Origin: Cryptomeria japonica
Taxonomy: Eukaryota; Streptophyta; Pinopsida; Cupressales; Cupressaceae
Length of the DNA stretch: 64,000 nt
Direction: 5' to 3'
Assembly: GCF_030272615.1 (NCBI RefSeq)
Contig: NC_081409.1
Location: 22,880,260-22,944,259 of the forward strand
The notes beneath the pieces are model-generated. The model was not told the origin of the DNA, did no database searches, and saw nothing but the letters and a program-made list of their open reading frames with translations. How positions within the stretch are numbered: position 1 is the stretch's first letter; the number at the start of each line of letters is the position of its first letter. Positions 13,801 to 25,900 of the stretch are shown here, one piece after another. The translations under genes and the position numbers were made by a program.

Positions 13801-13950
13801 AAAGAGAATGTTGAAGAAAAAGAAGTGAAATTGGTTTATGTGAATACTAAACAGAAGATTGCAGATATCTTTACTAAGCCTTTGCCTAAGGAAACTTTTG
13901 AATATCTCAGAGAGCAGCTTGGGGTAATACCCTCACCGGTAGAGACTTAG
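10880..13950 (+). pseudogene. pol: Ty1/copia pol (protease, integrase, reverse transcriptase, RNase H), broken
   Basis: Order seen: aspartic protease with IIDSGCSHHMTGD near 10918-10956; GAG-pre-integrase HKRLCHVNFD near 11297; integrase with LRSDQGGEFTS and QQNGVVERKN (about 11450-12000); RT with [21 protein letters not shown] and the VDDI catalytic box near 13000; RNase H with SEYVAATTNCT and YCDNMAAID (about 13430-13800). Breaks: TGA 11291, TAG 12143, frameshift near 12525, TGA 13153, TAG 13414, TAG 13645. In the first integrase motif the usual H-x-D-L-C-G reads IHINLCG, so the first catalytic Asp is Asn. The product is not made from this copy. Confidence 0.92.
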
Positions 13951-14307
13951 ATAGTTGGAGATTGACATCAAACCGACAGAAATTTACAGAGAAACCTTTT
14001 TATGGCTTTGATGAAGGAGAGATACTTCTCAGGGGGAGTAGTTGGTATTTGTAATTAGTTCTATGAACTGGTTGTATCTGGTGTTTGTATTGCTTTAGCA
14101 TTTGATGTCAAAGGGGGAGAGATATTTATGGAAAAACACATTATCTTTTGGGGAGAGATTACTCATTGGGGTAGATATATTTTGTATTTTGTTTTCTAGT
14201 AATTGATCTATTCTGGAGATTGATTGGTTTTTGGTTTTTGGCATTTTTGCTTTGGCACTTAGATGGTTTTTCCATCTTGTGTTGCCATCAATGCCAAAGG
14301 GGGAGAT
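13951..14307 (+). other. copia-1 3' internal region and polypurine tract
   Basis: Non-coding spacer between the end of pol and the 3' LTR. It contains several AAGGGGGAGA-type purine runs (near 14110 and 14295-14306). The one at 14295-14306, touching the 3' LTR, is the likely plus-strand primer (PPT). Confidence 0.75.
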
Positions 14308-15370
14308 TGTTGGTATTATGGATGTGTTGTATTGATTTTTTCATTGATGTCAACACTTATCAACACTTATCTTTCTCGAGATCTTTGGTTATGTTCACTG
14401 GAATGTTTAGTGACTTATGCACAGTCACCAGTATTTGGTTCACTGGCAGGTTATATTGTTCACCGGCACTGAGGATGACTTGTTATCATCTGGAGATTAC
14501 TTGGTTATGTCGAAGACATGGTTTGGACACTTGGTTTTGGTGATTTAGTTATTGGTCTAATCGAGTTGGCATGTTTGTTGTTACTGGCAAATTGGTCTAG
14601 GTTATGGACCGGCATGCGTTATCTATTCCAAATTAGCACAAGACATTATGGAGATGATTTATTGATTGGTTATTATTGTAAATGCATTGAGCCAACATGA
14701 TGCATCACATATTGATTCATGTATAATTGATTTAATTGTAATATTCTTAGTGAGTCGACCTACACATTTGGTCTTAGGTTTTGGTATATATGTAAGATCT
14801 CATTTGTGAGATTATGTGGTAGAGGAATGTAATAAGGTATATGCGAATATAAGCACAGCTACTCACGCAAACATCATTTGAAGATTCAAGGAAGGTTTGA
14901 AGAAGACAATCAGAGCTTAACCGGTATTGAATCCAGCATATGAAGATGCTACTTTGAGTAGTACATTATCATTGGATTTAACTATCCAATTGTAGTCAAT
15001 GTGACTCCCATCTTGTGATTGAGCAGTGAGCTCTAGGAAGTTGGTCTTTCTGCATGTGCAGACCCCATTTGTACACACATACTATCTGCAGCAGTATCAT
15101 CTAATTGTGGGTAAGGTTTTCCACCGTGGTTTTTCCCCTTATAGGGTTTCCACGTACAAATATCTGTGTTATGTGTTGTGGATATTATTTGCCTTTATGT
15201 TTCATGCATTAAACTTTACCGGTATTGTTATTAACTGTTAAACTGTCAACCGACATTAAGTTTGGTTTACCGGTATTATGCATCAAGTTTGATTAAGTTA
15301 TATTTGGGATTAAATTAATAGACAACTGATTCACCCCCCCCCCCACCTCAGTTGCCTTCGGGTCCTAACA
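14308..15370 (+). repeat. 3' LTR of copia-1
   Basis: 1063-bp LTR starting TGTTGG directly after the polypurine tract and ending CCTAACA, followed by the GATAT target duplication at 15371-15375. It pairs with 8687-9748. Confidence 0.93.
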
Positions 15371-15960
15371 GATATACCACCATGTAAAGACGTAATTAAC
15401 ATTCTAATTTCAATAATAAAATGTAATACTCTTTATTCTTAAATAAACTTATAATTCCTTAAATAAGTCTAGTTACTTCCAATATTTCATCCTTAGTTCT
15501 AAATGATCATTTCCAATGATATCATTATAAACACAAGATTGCTATAAGGAGATATATATTCTTTATTCAATAAGAAAGTGTAGTAGTATCTCACTCATAT
15601 CTACATATTATACTTAGGCCTTTCAAATGCCTTAAGTTCATATAACAAGATAAATATAAAGTAAAGGATGAGATGCGTTCTTTGATCTACAATCCAAGAT
15701 ATCTTCAATGCAATCTTTAGAATGAAGACGAGAACAAGATTTAGGTGCTTTTTCCACCCAACCTTGAAGCTTACACTTCCTCGGAATTCTTGGTCAATCA
15801 AGAATACCCGACCTTGCATGAATTGCTTAGCAAAAATAATTCGATAGACAAGATGGAATCTGGTGCGTGCCTAGAATGATACATGCATTTTCAATTTTCT
15901 AATTCCATTAAGAAACAAGCAAGTTCAATCAAGGATATGGTAGATAGCATAAATAAATCC
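15371..15960. other. Spacer between copia-1 and the gypsy pair
   Basis: Unique-looking AT-rich DNA of about 590 bp. It begins with the copia-1 target copy GATAT and ends with AATCC, the target duplication of the outer gypsy element. No gene is seen. Confidence 0.6.
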
Positions 15961-16734
15961 TGTAGACACCTAAAATTGTCCAGTCTAATTAAATAAATAT
16001 CTTTATTTATTTAATTACTTTAGCCTAATTCCTCTATTAATTAAATAAATCTTTATTTATTTAATTCATTCATTTATCCTCTTCTAGCCTTATTTCTCAT
16101 TTAAATAAATACGTTTATTTATTTAAATTATCCTTTTCTTAAATTAAATAAATATCTTATTTATTTAATTGATCCCACTTCTTCTATTAATTAAATAAAT
16201 CTTTATTTATTTAATTAATTCATTAACCTTTTCTACCTATGACACATGCCATTCATCTCTTAATTCATACACTACCTACCCTTTCATTATTTTATTATTT
16301 CTTTTACCTACCCTCTAATCATAGCTGACCTCTTTTACACCTCTCAATCTTATCCCTCCATTTCATATAGTGTCTTCTATATAAAGAGATGCTTCCTTCA
16401 TTAACTCACTCACTATGCATTCAACCTCGACTATGCTTCGAACTTGCATATGCAATCAAGCCTACTTGCAACCACATTTCCGTTCTTTGTTGAGCTCTTG
16501 TGCACATAAAATCTGAGAGCCAATATATCAAGCAAGATCAATGGAGATAGGAAGAATGGAGATTCAAACCCTATTGGACATGTGATGGTATAATCTTTGT
16601 GATTTCATTTGATTTGCATTGTCTTAGGTAATCTTCATATGTTATGGTGAATCTTTGTTGTTGTTAGGCTAGGGTTTTGTGATTGAATTCATTTAGCCTT
16701 TCAATATTGTTATTATCCATTTTCACCATATACA
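15961..16734 (+). repeat. 5' LTR of gypsy-1 with TATA box and five AT palindromes
   Basis: 774-bp LTR, TGTAGA...ATACA. U3 holds five palindromic blocks of the AAATAAAT/ATTTATTT type at about 15986-16017, 16036-16066, 16099-16128, 16141-16170 and 16186-16219. A TATATAAAG box at 16378-16386 is the likely promoter. Downstream comes a putative PBS starting TTTTGGCACGCTCGGTGGG at 16735; I could not assign the tRNA. Confidence 0.9.
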
Positions 16735-19097
16735 TTTTGGCACGCTCGGTGGGATATGGATTTCTGTTAGATCTGTATTTTTTGCAGATTTTTCTAACCC
16801 TATATTGTTGTTTTGTAAAACAATTTGGAGAATAACCTTGTGCAGCTAGGGTTTTGGACACAAAATCAAGATCTTGGAGAGATTTGATCATATCTCACAA
16901 ACGACTTGGAATTTTTGTGCAAATTGTTTTTTTCAAGTTGAAGACAGTATCAAGAGCTCGCAATCCAAAATTTAGAATTTTTGGAGCACAGTTTCATTTT
17001 CTATGAATTTTTTATGATTTTTAATAAAAAATTAATTTTGAGAGAAAATGAGCGAATTTTTTGGATTTTCTTACATTTTTGGAAATCTTTAATAATTATA
17101 CATAGGATCTGTTCTTTGTGATTTTAATTTTTATGCAAAATATTTCCTAAAAATTTGGATCTTTAAAAATTAGGGTTTTTCCTTATTTTGATCATATCTT
17201 ACAAACAGCTTTGAATTTTGGCATCAAATTTGTTTTTCAATTTAGGAAAAATATTAGAAGGTTTCAGTAAAAATTTCAGATTTTTTGGATAAAATTTTCA
17301 TTTTATATGAATTTTTTATGAGTTTTCATAAAAAATTAATTTTGAGAGAAAATTAGCAAATTTTTTGGATTTTCTTAAATTTTTGGAAATCTCTTAGAAT
17401 TATACACATGATCTGTTCTTTGTGATTTTAAATTTGATTCAAAATCATTCCTCAAAAATTGGATCTTTGAAAATTAGGGTTTTGCATTATTTTACTCATA
17501 TCTCACAAACTGCTTGGATTTGTTGCAGCAATTTTTTTATGCAAGTTTGGAAGACCATTAGGACTCTCCAGTAAAAATTTTAATTTTTTTGGATTTTCTT
17601 ACATTTCTAGAAATCTCTTAAAATTTTACAGATGGTCTTTTTTACGATGAATCAAATATTTGAATTGGTCAACAAAATGCATTGTTGAAGGCCCCTATTT
17701 CACGAAGTCTTTTGGATCTAAAATTTACCTAACTTGTGTGCTTGCAGGAAGGGGTGATCATTTGAGACAATCCAAACTACTAACAAATCTTTGTTGCAGG
17801 ACCTTGGCAAGGGTTTTTGATCTTTATTGTGTGCCTTGTTCTCATAGACTAGCAAACACTTCAATTGGTGCACTAAAATTGAACCATTGTCTTTTGTGCC
17901 TTGAGCAATAGGCTCTTTTTGTTTCATATTGTCTCCCTGTGTGGTCATTAGGACTACTAGTGAGGAGAGAATGACCCAAGTGGTAGTGAGGAAACCCACC
18001 TCTTCCGAACCACTATAAACAACTGTATTCATGGTGAAAACTATGGATAACGTATGCTGATTAGTTCATACCGACACTATGTCTCCCCATAAACCCGTTT
18101 GATCAAATTTATTTGATCAGTTGTAGGGCGTAACCCCTACCGGTTGGGAGCCTTCTGTATTTACAGAGCTGAAAGTGTCGCATGTATGGCCACACGAGCA
18201 GATGCCCTTACTAGCACCTTTTTGTTTTAGAAGCCAAAATCCTTCTAGTTGTTGGGGCAGGAGGTTGGACCTTTGGTAGCGGCCCACACACATACGGTTC
18301 TTAGTAGAGATACAAAGTTCACCATGAGGAGTTTTCGTGGGGACTGATGCTTGGCTGCCCCAAGAAGTGAGTGCCGAGGGTGGAGCCAGTGGGGTCAAGC
18401 ATCTAAGTGTCCGCTCTGAATAGTGTAGCCTCAAGGGAAACTCCATGTGGGATCAACAACTATTGTCCTGGCCAACCATAAGAATTGTGCTCATCTTATT
18501 TTGAACTATCAAACATTCAAGACCAAACATTAAAACATTGTGTCTTTTGTGTCTTCAAGTATATGCAAAACAATTTTACATCAAACAACACACTTTTCTT
18601 GGAGTCATTTTGAGTCTAAACACTTGCAAACATTGAGTCCTCATCAACATTGTGTCCTCTTGTCATGAAAAACAGTCAAACAAATTTATATTTGGTCACA
18701 ACAACAACTTCACAAATTGAAAAAATTGCACTCACATTGCTTTACACCTTACATTACATTCACATTTGTCTAAAATTGAGTCAAAAGGTCACTTGCTTGT
18801 CCTCATCATACTTTGTCAACACACTACATACAACAACATTTTGCTAAGTGGTCCCTCATCAAGGTCTATCACCTTTGGGTCTCATTTGGTCTTACTTAGA
18901 GTCAAGGTCAACTTACCTCATCAAGAAAAACTATCATCTCTTTGGAAGTCACACCTACTCTACTACATACATACTTGGTCTTACATTTTGGACATTGCAA
19001 GTACACCTCAGATTCATTTACATTCCATCCAACTCTTGGTCTTCCATACTCTTTCCATTTTCATCTAGTCTCACACATCTTGGTCAATACCTAGTTC
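16735..19097 (+). other. gypsy-1 leader between the 5' LTR and gag
   Basis: Non-coding 2.4-kb leader. It begins with the putative PBS, then tandem 304-bp repeats (listed separately), then a stretch shared with the leader of gypsy-2 from about 18003 onward. No coding ORF is convincing here. Confidence 0.6.
16891..17655 (+). repeat. 304-bp tandem repeat in the gypsy-1 leader, about 2.5 copies
   Basis: The anchor TATCTCACAA / TATCTTACAA recurs at 16891, 17195 and 17499, an exact 304-bp period. Each unit carries a TTTTTATGA...AAAAAATTAATTTTGAGAGAAAA block and a GATCTGTTCTTTGTGATTTTAA block. The third copy is incomplete. gypsy-2 lacks the whole region. Confidence 0.85.
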
Positions 19098-22000
19098 ATG
19101 GTTGAAACTTGTTCCCAAAAATCTAGGAGAGAAACTAAAGAGGCTCAAGAGTCCGCAAACATGAGTTCTTATGAGTATGACAATGATATCTTTTTCAATT
19201 CTGATCATACTATATTACCTGACATGGATGCTTATAGAAACATTCCAAATGTTGAGAACATGGACACTAAAAACAACAATGATACACACAATGACAATAT
19301 GGACAACATTTCAATACATTCAGTAGAAGTGGAAGACTCCATTATGGATCCCCATTTCAATCAATTGGTTGAGGAAATAATGAGGAGAGATAGACAATAC
19401 TTCTTACAAGTGATGGCACAAAGTGGAGCCAAGATTCCTCATGATTTTGACATGTCTCAAATAACAGAAAATTGACCTTTGCAAAAATCTCACTCCAACA
19501 TGCATCAAAGGAGGCCTAATAGTGGAGGCAATAGAGGACCACATCTTGTGCCTAAATCACCATCATCTTTGTTTCAAAAACCAAAGGTCCCATACACACA
19601 TGGTCAAGCATATGATACTCACCTTTGCAGACCATTATGGAAGTCTTATGCAGAAAAATATGCTCAATCACATACCAATGCTAAGGATCAACCACCAAGG
19701 CAATTGGATATACAAAGGCATGCTCAAAATTTGGACACAAGGAAACCCTGCATCAAATTTGGGGGCAACACACTAGAACAAACTCATGACATTCCTGTAG
19801 AGTATGGTATACATGGACATAGTAGATATGTCATTCCTCAACATGACTCTATACCAAGTGGTCCATATACGCAACACCATTATAGACCTCCTCCATATGA
19901 ACATGTGTATGATCAATATCATCGATATATGCAACATGCTCCTCCTCCATCCGGTGGTTCAGGCATGGGGTATGGTCCAAGAAGTCGGTCTCCACCAAAT
20001 AACAATTGGGAGCAACAAATCAGGGACTTACAAAAGAAAATGGAGGACATAAATACACCGAAGCCAACATACACAATGAGAGACATATGTCCTTATCCAT
20101 TTGACAAGAGTATTCCAATGCCTCCTTTTCCTACACACTTTGTGACACCTAAGTTTGATAAGTATAGAGGAAAAGGGGATCCTAAGGCACACATAAGACA
20201 ATTTTTCACAGCTTGCATTGAGGTAGCAGCAGAAGAGACATATTTGATGAGATTATTCCCATAGAGCTTAGGTGATCAAGCTATGGAATGGTTCTCCCAA
20301 CTTCCACCTGGAATTAAGTCATGGGGTGATTTAGCAGAGGCATTTATCCAACATTTCTCATACAACATAGAGACAGACATATTAGTCACTACTGTGTGCA
20401 ACACCAAGCAAAAAGATGGAGAGTCTTTTTCATCATTTTTACAAAGATGGAAGAATCTAGCCAATAGATGCTCTTGTGAAATTCCACAAAAACAAATGGT
20501 AGAAATGTTCACCCAAAATGTTAACAAAGACATTGGCTATGATCTAAGAAAAGCTTGTTTGTCCACTTTCAAGGACGTCATTGAAAAAGGCTTAGCGACA
20601 GAAAAGGTCCTAATTGAACAAGGAGTAATTAAAATATTCAAAGAAAACAAAGAGGACTTTAAAGGAAAAGATAAGCCAAGATTTTGGAGCAAAAACAAGA
20701 ACACAGTCAATGATGGTGTTATTGATGCCAATACGGTACGACCAAAAATCATTTTTTCTGGATCAAGCTCTACAAACAATCAAGTGAATACTCAAACAAC
20801 TTCAAAGTCACGAAGGAAGTACACTCCTTTGGGAGAACCACTTGAGTCAGTTTTCAAGAAGCTAGTGGCAAACAAAGTAATCACTATTCCACATTTTCCT
20901 CCATATGAACCAAAGGTTAAACCAAATTGGTGGAATGATGATGAGTATTGTGAGTTTCATAAGAGCAAGGGTCATAAAACAGGAAACTGTCATCGACTGA
21001 AAAACATCATACAAGATCTTATTGATAGAGGTGACATTGAAATTGAAGGACACTCATCCAACCAAGAACATGAAATGTTTAAGGAACCATTCCCAAAGCA
21101 TGACAAGGGAAAAGCCAAAGCCACAGATGACCAGACCAACTATACCAGAGCATCTTATAACTATGATTCAACTATCAATCACATTTCAATGGACAATTAT
21201 GTCTCTACCATTATCATCAAGGACAAAACACCTGAGAATTCTACCCAAAGACCCAAAATTGTCCTAAAAGGCGTTGTATCTTCTTCCAAACCTACCTTTG
21301 AATGTAATGTCACAACTCGTCGAGGTAAATTCACTTTGCAAGGTGCTTCAGCCAAAAACACCACTTCCTCATCAACCAAGCCTAAGTATGACCTTGTAGA
21401 ATGGTTAGGGAAGACACTCGCCCTCATCTCCATCCTTGAGCTCTTACGCATATCCCCCGCACATAAAGCCATTCTTGATAAAATCTTGAGAGACACTGTT
21501 GTCCCTACTGATCTGAATGCGGACCAATTTCAAGCCATGGTGGGATACCTTTCCATTCCACACTCCCTTACATTCATAGAAGTCGATGACGCCTTTGTAA
21601 GTCAGCCACATAACACACCTTTACACATTGAAGCCTTCATACAAAAACATCAAATAAAACGAGTTCTGATAGATGGAGGAGCAGGTCTAAACATTTGTAC
21701 ATTGAGCACTATTAAACAATTGGGATATTCTGATAAAGCTGTGAATTCCACAAACAAAATTACCATCAAAGCATATGATGATGAAGAGCGTTCATCCAAA
21801 GGCACAGTCACCTTACCTCTCAGAGTTGGGCCAGTTACAAAGGATGTGGTTTGTCAAGTCCTAGACCTAGATCTCACATACAACATATTGCTAGGACATC
21901 CATGGATTCATGAGATGAGCACAGTACCATCTACATATCATAGATGTATCAAGTTTCCACACAATGGAGTTGAAGTGACCGTCAAAGCTAATCCAAATCC

Positions 22001-22682
22001 ATTCATATATTCCAACAATATGCGACCTAGATCAGATATAACAATTCTAGCCAATCGAGAAGCTATTCCTTCATTAGCATATGTGGATCCAGAATCATTG
22101 AAAGCTTCTACATCAAAACAAGCAGAGCTTAAAGAAAAATTCAAGATTAAAGACATGGGATGTGGTGAGTATGTCTTTCATGTTGATCAACTCCCACTAT
22201 CTCCTAAGGTATTCAGTCAACATGAACAATCTATAAACAATTTGCAATGTCAAGGAATTGGGTGTGAACCACCTAGTGTTGTGGCTACTAAGTCTAAATG
22301 CAAATCTCCTCCAGTGGTGCAAGCAACTCTTGATATCAATAATCCTAAGAGTGGTTCCAACAAAGAATCTATTGAGTGTATCGCCATCCCTCTTGAAAAA
22401 TCACATAGCCTTACCATATCATCAATTCATTCCATTTCCTCTCCTCTCCCAGACTTGGATCAACAAGAATTACAAAAGCCCTTACCCATTGGGGATCACA
22501 AATCAAGATTTGAAAATAAAAATCTAAAAGTCAAAAATAAAGAGAAGTCCTTTAGTCCAAACCAAAATCAAAAGCTATTGGACTTTGCAAAAATCAAAGT
22601 CAAGGATGAAACTCCTATGAAAGAAAAAGAACAAGAGTTGATCTCCCCTAATATCAAAATAACTGGGGCAAAAGTTCTATAA
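19098..22682 (+). pseudogene. gag-pro: Ty3/gypsy Gag-protease reading frame of gypsy-1, two stops
   Basis: One frame of about 1,190 codons interrupted by TGA at 19473 and TAG at 20262. Domains in order: a Pro/Gln/His-rich N-terminal region; the retrotransposon gag core with FDKYRGKGDPKAHIRQFF, AMEWFSQLPPGIKSWGDL and SFLQRWKNLANRC; a Cys/His box CEFHKSKGHKTGNCHRLK near 20950-20993; and an aspartic protease with RVLIDGGAGLNICTL near 21661 and the downstream DLTYNILLGHPWIHEM. After the protease comes a Ser/Lys-rich region where RT should start, but no RT motif follows. A 1-nt difference from gypsy-2 near 22665-22682 shifts the frame and ends this ORF. Confidence 0.88.
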
Positions 22683-22702
22683 TTTTAAGTCAAAACACAT
22701 AC

Positions 22703-23221
22703 TTGTTGATCCTAAGTCTCCATCATGCCATCTTACTTTCACTTCTTTTCACAATCATAAGCCTTCATCACTCATCCACATGTTTCACACATCCATTCCC
22801 TTCTAGTGATACATCATGGACCTTTAATGGAGCTTCCTCGAGGGACTTTGTTATCAGGGATGCCCAAACTTCTTTAGGTGGCATGCATATGGGCTTGTGT
22901 AGTCCACACGCTAGCAATTCTATCTCAATTCCTTTATCAAGGAAGACAATCACTCGAGCTACACATAATTTAGTCAAGGAACATTGTAGCTATAATCACA
23001 AGGTAAAGCCTCACACATTTGAGGTGGGTGACTCAGTTCTCAAAGAAAATCCTAAAAATCAGCAAGACAAAGAAAAGAAGGGAAAGTTCGAACCAAACTG
23101 GCTTGGTCCTTACATCATCACAACAGCATATGGATCCGGTGCATATCAACTCTCAACTCCAGATGGAGAACCTTTGGAGGATCCTATCAACAGCATGCAT
23201 CTTCACAGATTTTACACATAG
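22703..23221 (+). CDS. Hydrophobic segment fused to an integrase C-terminal tail (gypsy-1)
   Basis: An intact 172-residue frame. It opens with a strongly hydrophobic stretch (LILSLHHAILLSLLFTIISL) that could act as a signal or membrane segment, then a region I do not recognise. The last 80 residues match the C-terminus of gypsy integrases: YNHKVKPHTFEVGDSVL, GKFEPNWLGPYI, AYQLSTPDGEPLEDPINSMHLHRFY. The zinc-binding and DDE core domains are absent. In gypsy-2 the same segment is in frame with gag-pro, so this is the end of that polyprotein, separated here by a frameshift. Confidence 0.7.
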   Translation: MLILSLHHAILLSLLFTIISLHHSSTCFTHPFPSSDTSWTFNGASSRDFVIRDAQTSLGGMHMGLCSPHASNSISIPLSRKTITRATHNLVKEHCSYNHKVKPHTFEVGDSVLKENPKNQQDKEKKGKFEPNWLGPYIITTAYGSGAYQLSTPDGEPLEDPINSMHLHRFYT

Positions 23222-24837
23222 CTCTTCAGAGTATCCTAATTCAAAATACAAAAAAAATCATAAAACAAAAAATCGTTACTTGGTGAATACCTGGCAAACA
23301 GGCGCCTTGTGACAATAAAAATAAAATAAAAATTCAAGAAAAGTAAAGAGAAATAATTTCGTCCTACAGTGAAAACCACTTCGGTGGCACCCTGGGCAAG
23401 TACCATGGTGAAAACTGGGTCACCAGCACCATGCGTAGAGACACTGCTCCTTCCTCCTTCGAGATTCATCTTCATCCTTTCACTTTGCACACACTCACAG
23501 CCTATTCATCCAAAATAAACTTACCCATTCCCATCATGGCTTGTTATTGATCTACCCTCCTTTTCACCCTTTCCATCCATAATAAATCAACTCCTATCTA
23601 TGGCTAAGGCAAATCCTACGTCTCATAATGGGTGTGGAACTGAGAGCATCACATGTTTTGAGGAGTATAATTTCTTCCACTTTTCTTCAGTCTATCCGCG
23701 CACAATCCGCAATAAAGCAGCACTTGCATCATAGATCCACAATAAAGTTCCATTTTCTCCGCAATACAGTATCAGTTTCATGGATTCAGTCAGTTTCAAA
23801 TGAGACACAACAACAACAATGGACTTTCAACAAATCAAATCTTTTAACAGACTCAGACAACATTATGGTTCAGTGCTATCTATTCGTTTGTGAAAGTAAA
23901 CATTGTGACCACAATCAAATAAGACTTATACAAGTGACAAGAGACACTAAACTTGAGGACTACAATGGATGTTGGTGTCGAGTATTGGTTTTCTTTTGAT
24001 CTTATCTTTTGGTGACATGTCTTTTAGCTTTTCTGGGATGTCTATGACTAGAGATTTTATCTCCGGGATGTCTTTGACTAGAAAGGCGAGGATGGGGTAT
24101 TGTCACCTTTTTTTCTTTTGATGTCTGTGGATTGTCTCTTAGTAATGCTATGACTTGTCCAAGGATATGAGGACACTAAGAGTCTAGTATGAACTAGGGC
24201 ATTCCTTGTTTGCAACTATCTTATCTCCATGCAAATGGGTACAATGACTTTTTGGGTCGAGCATATGCCTTGATTCTCATAACCTACTTGCCATAATAAA
24301 GCTCAATGATGATAACGCACAAGAAGCTCTTTCACTTCCATATCTTCTACCTTCCATCCCCCTTTCTTGATTGACTTCCATCATTTTTTTTGAGTCCGCG
24401 TAACTTGTTGTCACATGACTGAGTATAATGACATGCCAAAAAATATCTGCATTTCATGTAGTTGCACCTGCATTACCACATATTAAGCATTTCATACATA
24501 CATATAGGTATCACAATTGCATCACATCCTGCACACAACACATATTAGCACATTTTATATTCTCATCATGTAAATAGTTATTTGCATTTTCATATCCATC
24601 TGCATTTCATACATTCACATTCACATATGCATAACATATAAAACATAAAAGAACAAAAATATGGCATTTCATCATGTACATATTTGCATCAATATCATAA
24701 CCATCACATAGAAACATACATCATGAAACATCTCATCACATAGGTATGCATGCATATAGCTTCCGCAAAGATGAATCATCTCATATATATAATCATAAGT
24801 GTCATGATACAATGATCTCAAAATCATAGGGCTACAA
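23222..24837. other. gypsy-1 3' non-coding region
   Basis: Non-coding DNA downstream of the integrase tail, shared with gypsy-2 (33487-34938). It includes short A/T-rich runs, several CAATAAAG-like repeats near 23700-23770 and CATTTCATACATTCACAT-type low-complexity stretches near 24480-24740. No gene is supported. Confidence 0.5.
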
Positions 24838-25380
24838 TCACCCGAAGGTGTCTACATCATCATACAAAATGGTACAAAATTGATACATAGGGAGCCCTCT
24901 ATGGCTATGATGAACTCCCTCCCTTGGAGCCGGCTGGCCTCGATGGAGTCTGAGCCTTGGAAGGACCCACCCCATGATCATCTCTCCTGCCCCCTCTATC
25001 TGGTGGTGGTGGAGGACCCATAACCCCACCGCTAGATGCCTATCTCCATCTCGATCAAAGGGAACTAACTCACCATCGATCGGTATCCTCAAAATCCTAT
25101 ATACATCCTCTAAGGTGACTATCATCTCACCCATCAGTAAATGGAAACTACAAGTCTCTGAGTGCCATCTCTCAGTCAACGCAGTCAGCAAACCCATGTT
25201 CGCCCGAAACTCAGGCACATACAAAATGAATCTCAAACCCATAACCTCAATAGTTGATCTATCCTCAAATGTCAGCTCTGGTCGTAACCTCTGAGTTGAC
25301 GAGAATCTCTCCCGTGACTCCAGCATAGGTAGGTACTCCTACAGTCAATCAAATCAATCATGTCAGTCATAGTGGCATTC

Positions 25381-25699
25381 CGTGTTCATCACAAAATGCT
25401 GCTCTTTATCCTAGTGCTTATATTTATCATATGGCGCTATTTATCCTAGTGACACTCACTGTTCATCACAAAGTGTTGCTATTTATCATAGTGGTACTCC
25501 CTATTTATCACAAAGTACTACGTGTTTTTGCACTCCCTGTTCATCACAAAGTGCTGCTCATATTTTGCACTCCCTGTTCATCACAAATTGTTGCTCATAT
25601 TAGTACTCCCTGTTCATCACAAAGTACTATGTCTTAGTACTCCCTATTCATCACAAAGTACTATGTCTTGGTACTCAATGTTCATCACAAAGTGCCTTG
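25381..25699. repeat. Tandem repeat of about 40 bp inside the PMD intron of gypsy-1
   Basis: The core GTTCATCACAAAGT, with TACTCCCT or CACTCCCT before it, recurs about nine times with 30-50 bp spacing. In the minus-strand PMD gene this array is intronic, next to the 3' splice site. Confidence 0.8.
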
Positions 25700-25800
25700 A
25701 TCTATTCTAATCTTCCCTAGAGGACCTGCTTGAGTGTATCCTCTCAGCAGTTTATCCAATCGACAATGTATGTTCATCACAGAACTGCCGATTTGACCTA

Positions 25801-25900
25801 GAAGACATAAACGCGCCTTCATGACATAAACGTGCTTACATACTTCACAAACATGCCTAACCAACCTAGATGCACTTGGCACCAACGCAGACGCGCCTAC
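25801..25900. repeat. Phased ACGCGCC-like motif array, about 20-bp period
   Basis: Related 7-mers ACGCGCC, ACGTGCT, ACATGCC, ATGCACT, ACGCGCC start at about 25811, 25830, 25851, 25870 and 25891, at spacings of 19-21 bp. It lies in the PMD intron. On the minus strand the motif resembles the CGCGTCTGTG array in the leader of gypsy-2. Confidence 0.6.

Larger units (their letters stand above)
8687..15370 (+). mobile_element. Complete Ty1/copia LTR retrotransposon (copia-1), coding region decayed
   Basis: Two near-identical LTRs (8687-9748 and 14308-15370, about 1.06 kb) start TGTTGG and end CCTAACA. The element is flanked by a 5-bp target duplication GATAT (8682-8686 and 15371-15375). A PBS follows the 5' LTR and a purine tract precedes the 3' LTR. 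The internal gene order gag-protease-integrase-RT-RNase H is that of Ty1/copia. At least six in-frame stops and one frameshift make it incapable of encoding its own proteins, but LTRs, PBS and PPT are intact. Confidence 0.95.

Noticed and set aside
18117-18446. Minus-strand frames in the gypsy leaders (also 28118-28436)
   Set aside because: Present in both leaders but with different frames and stops; no domain and no splice context, so probably chance.
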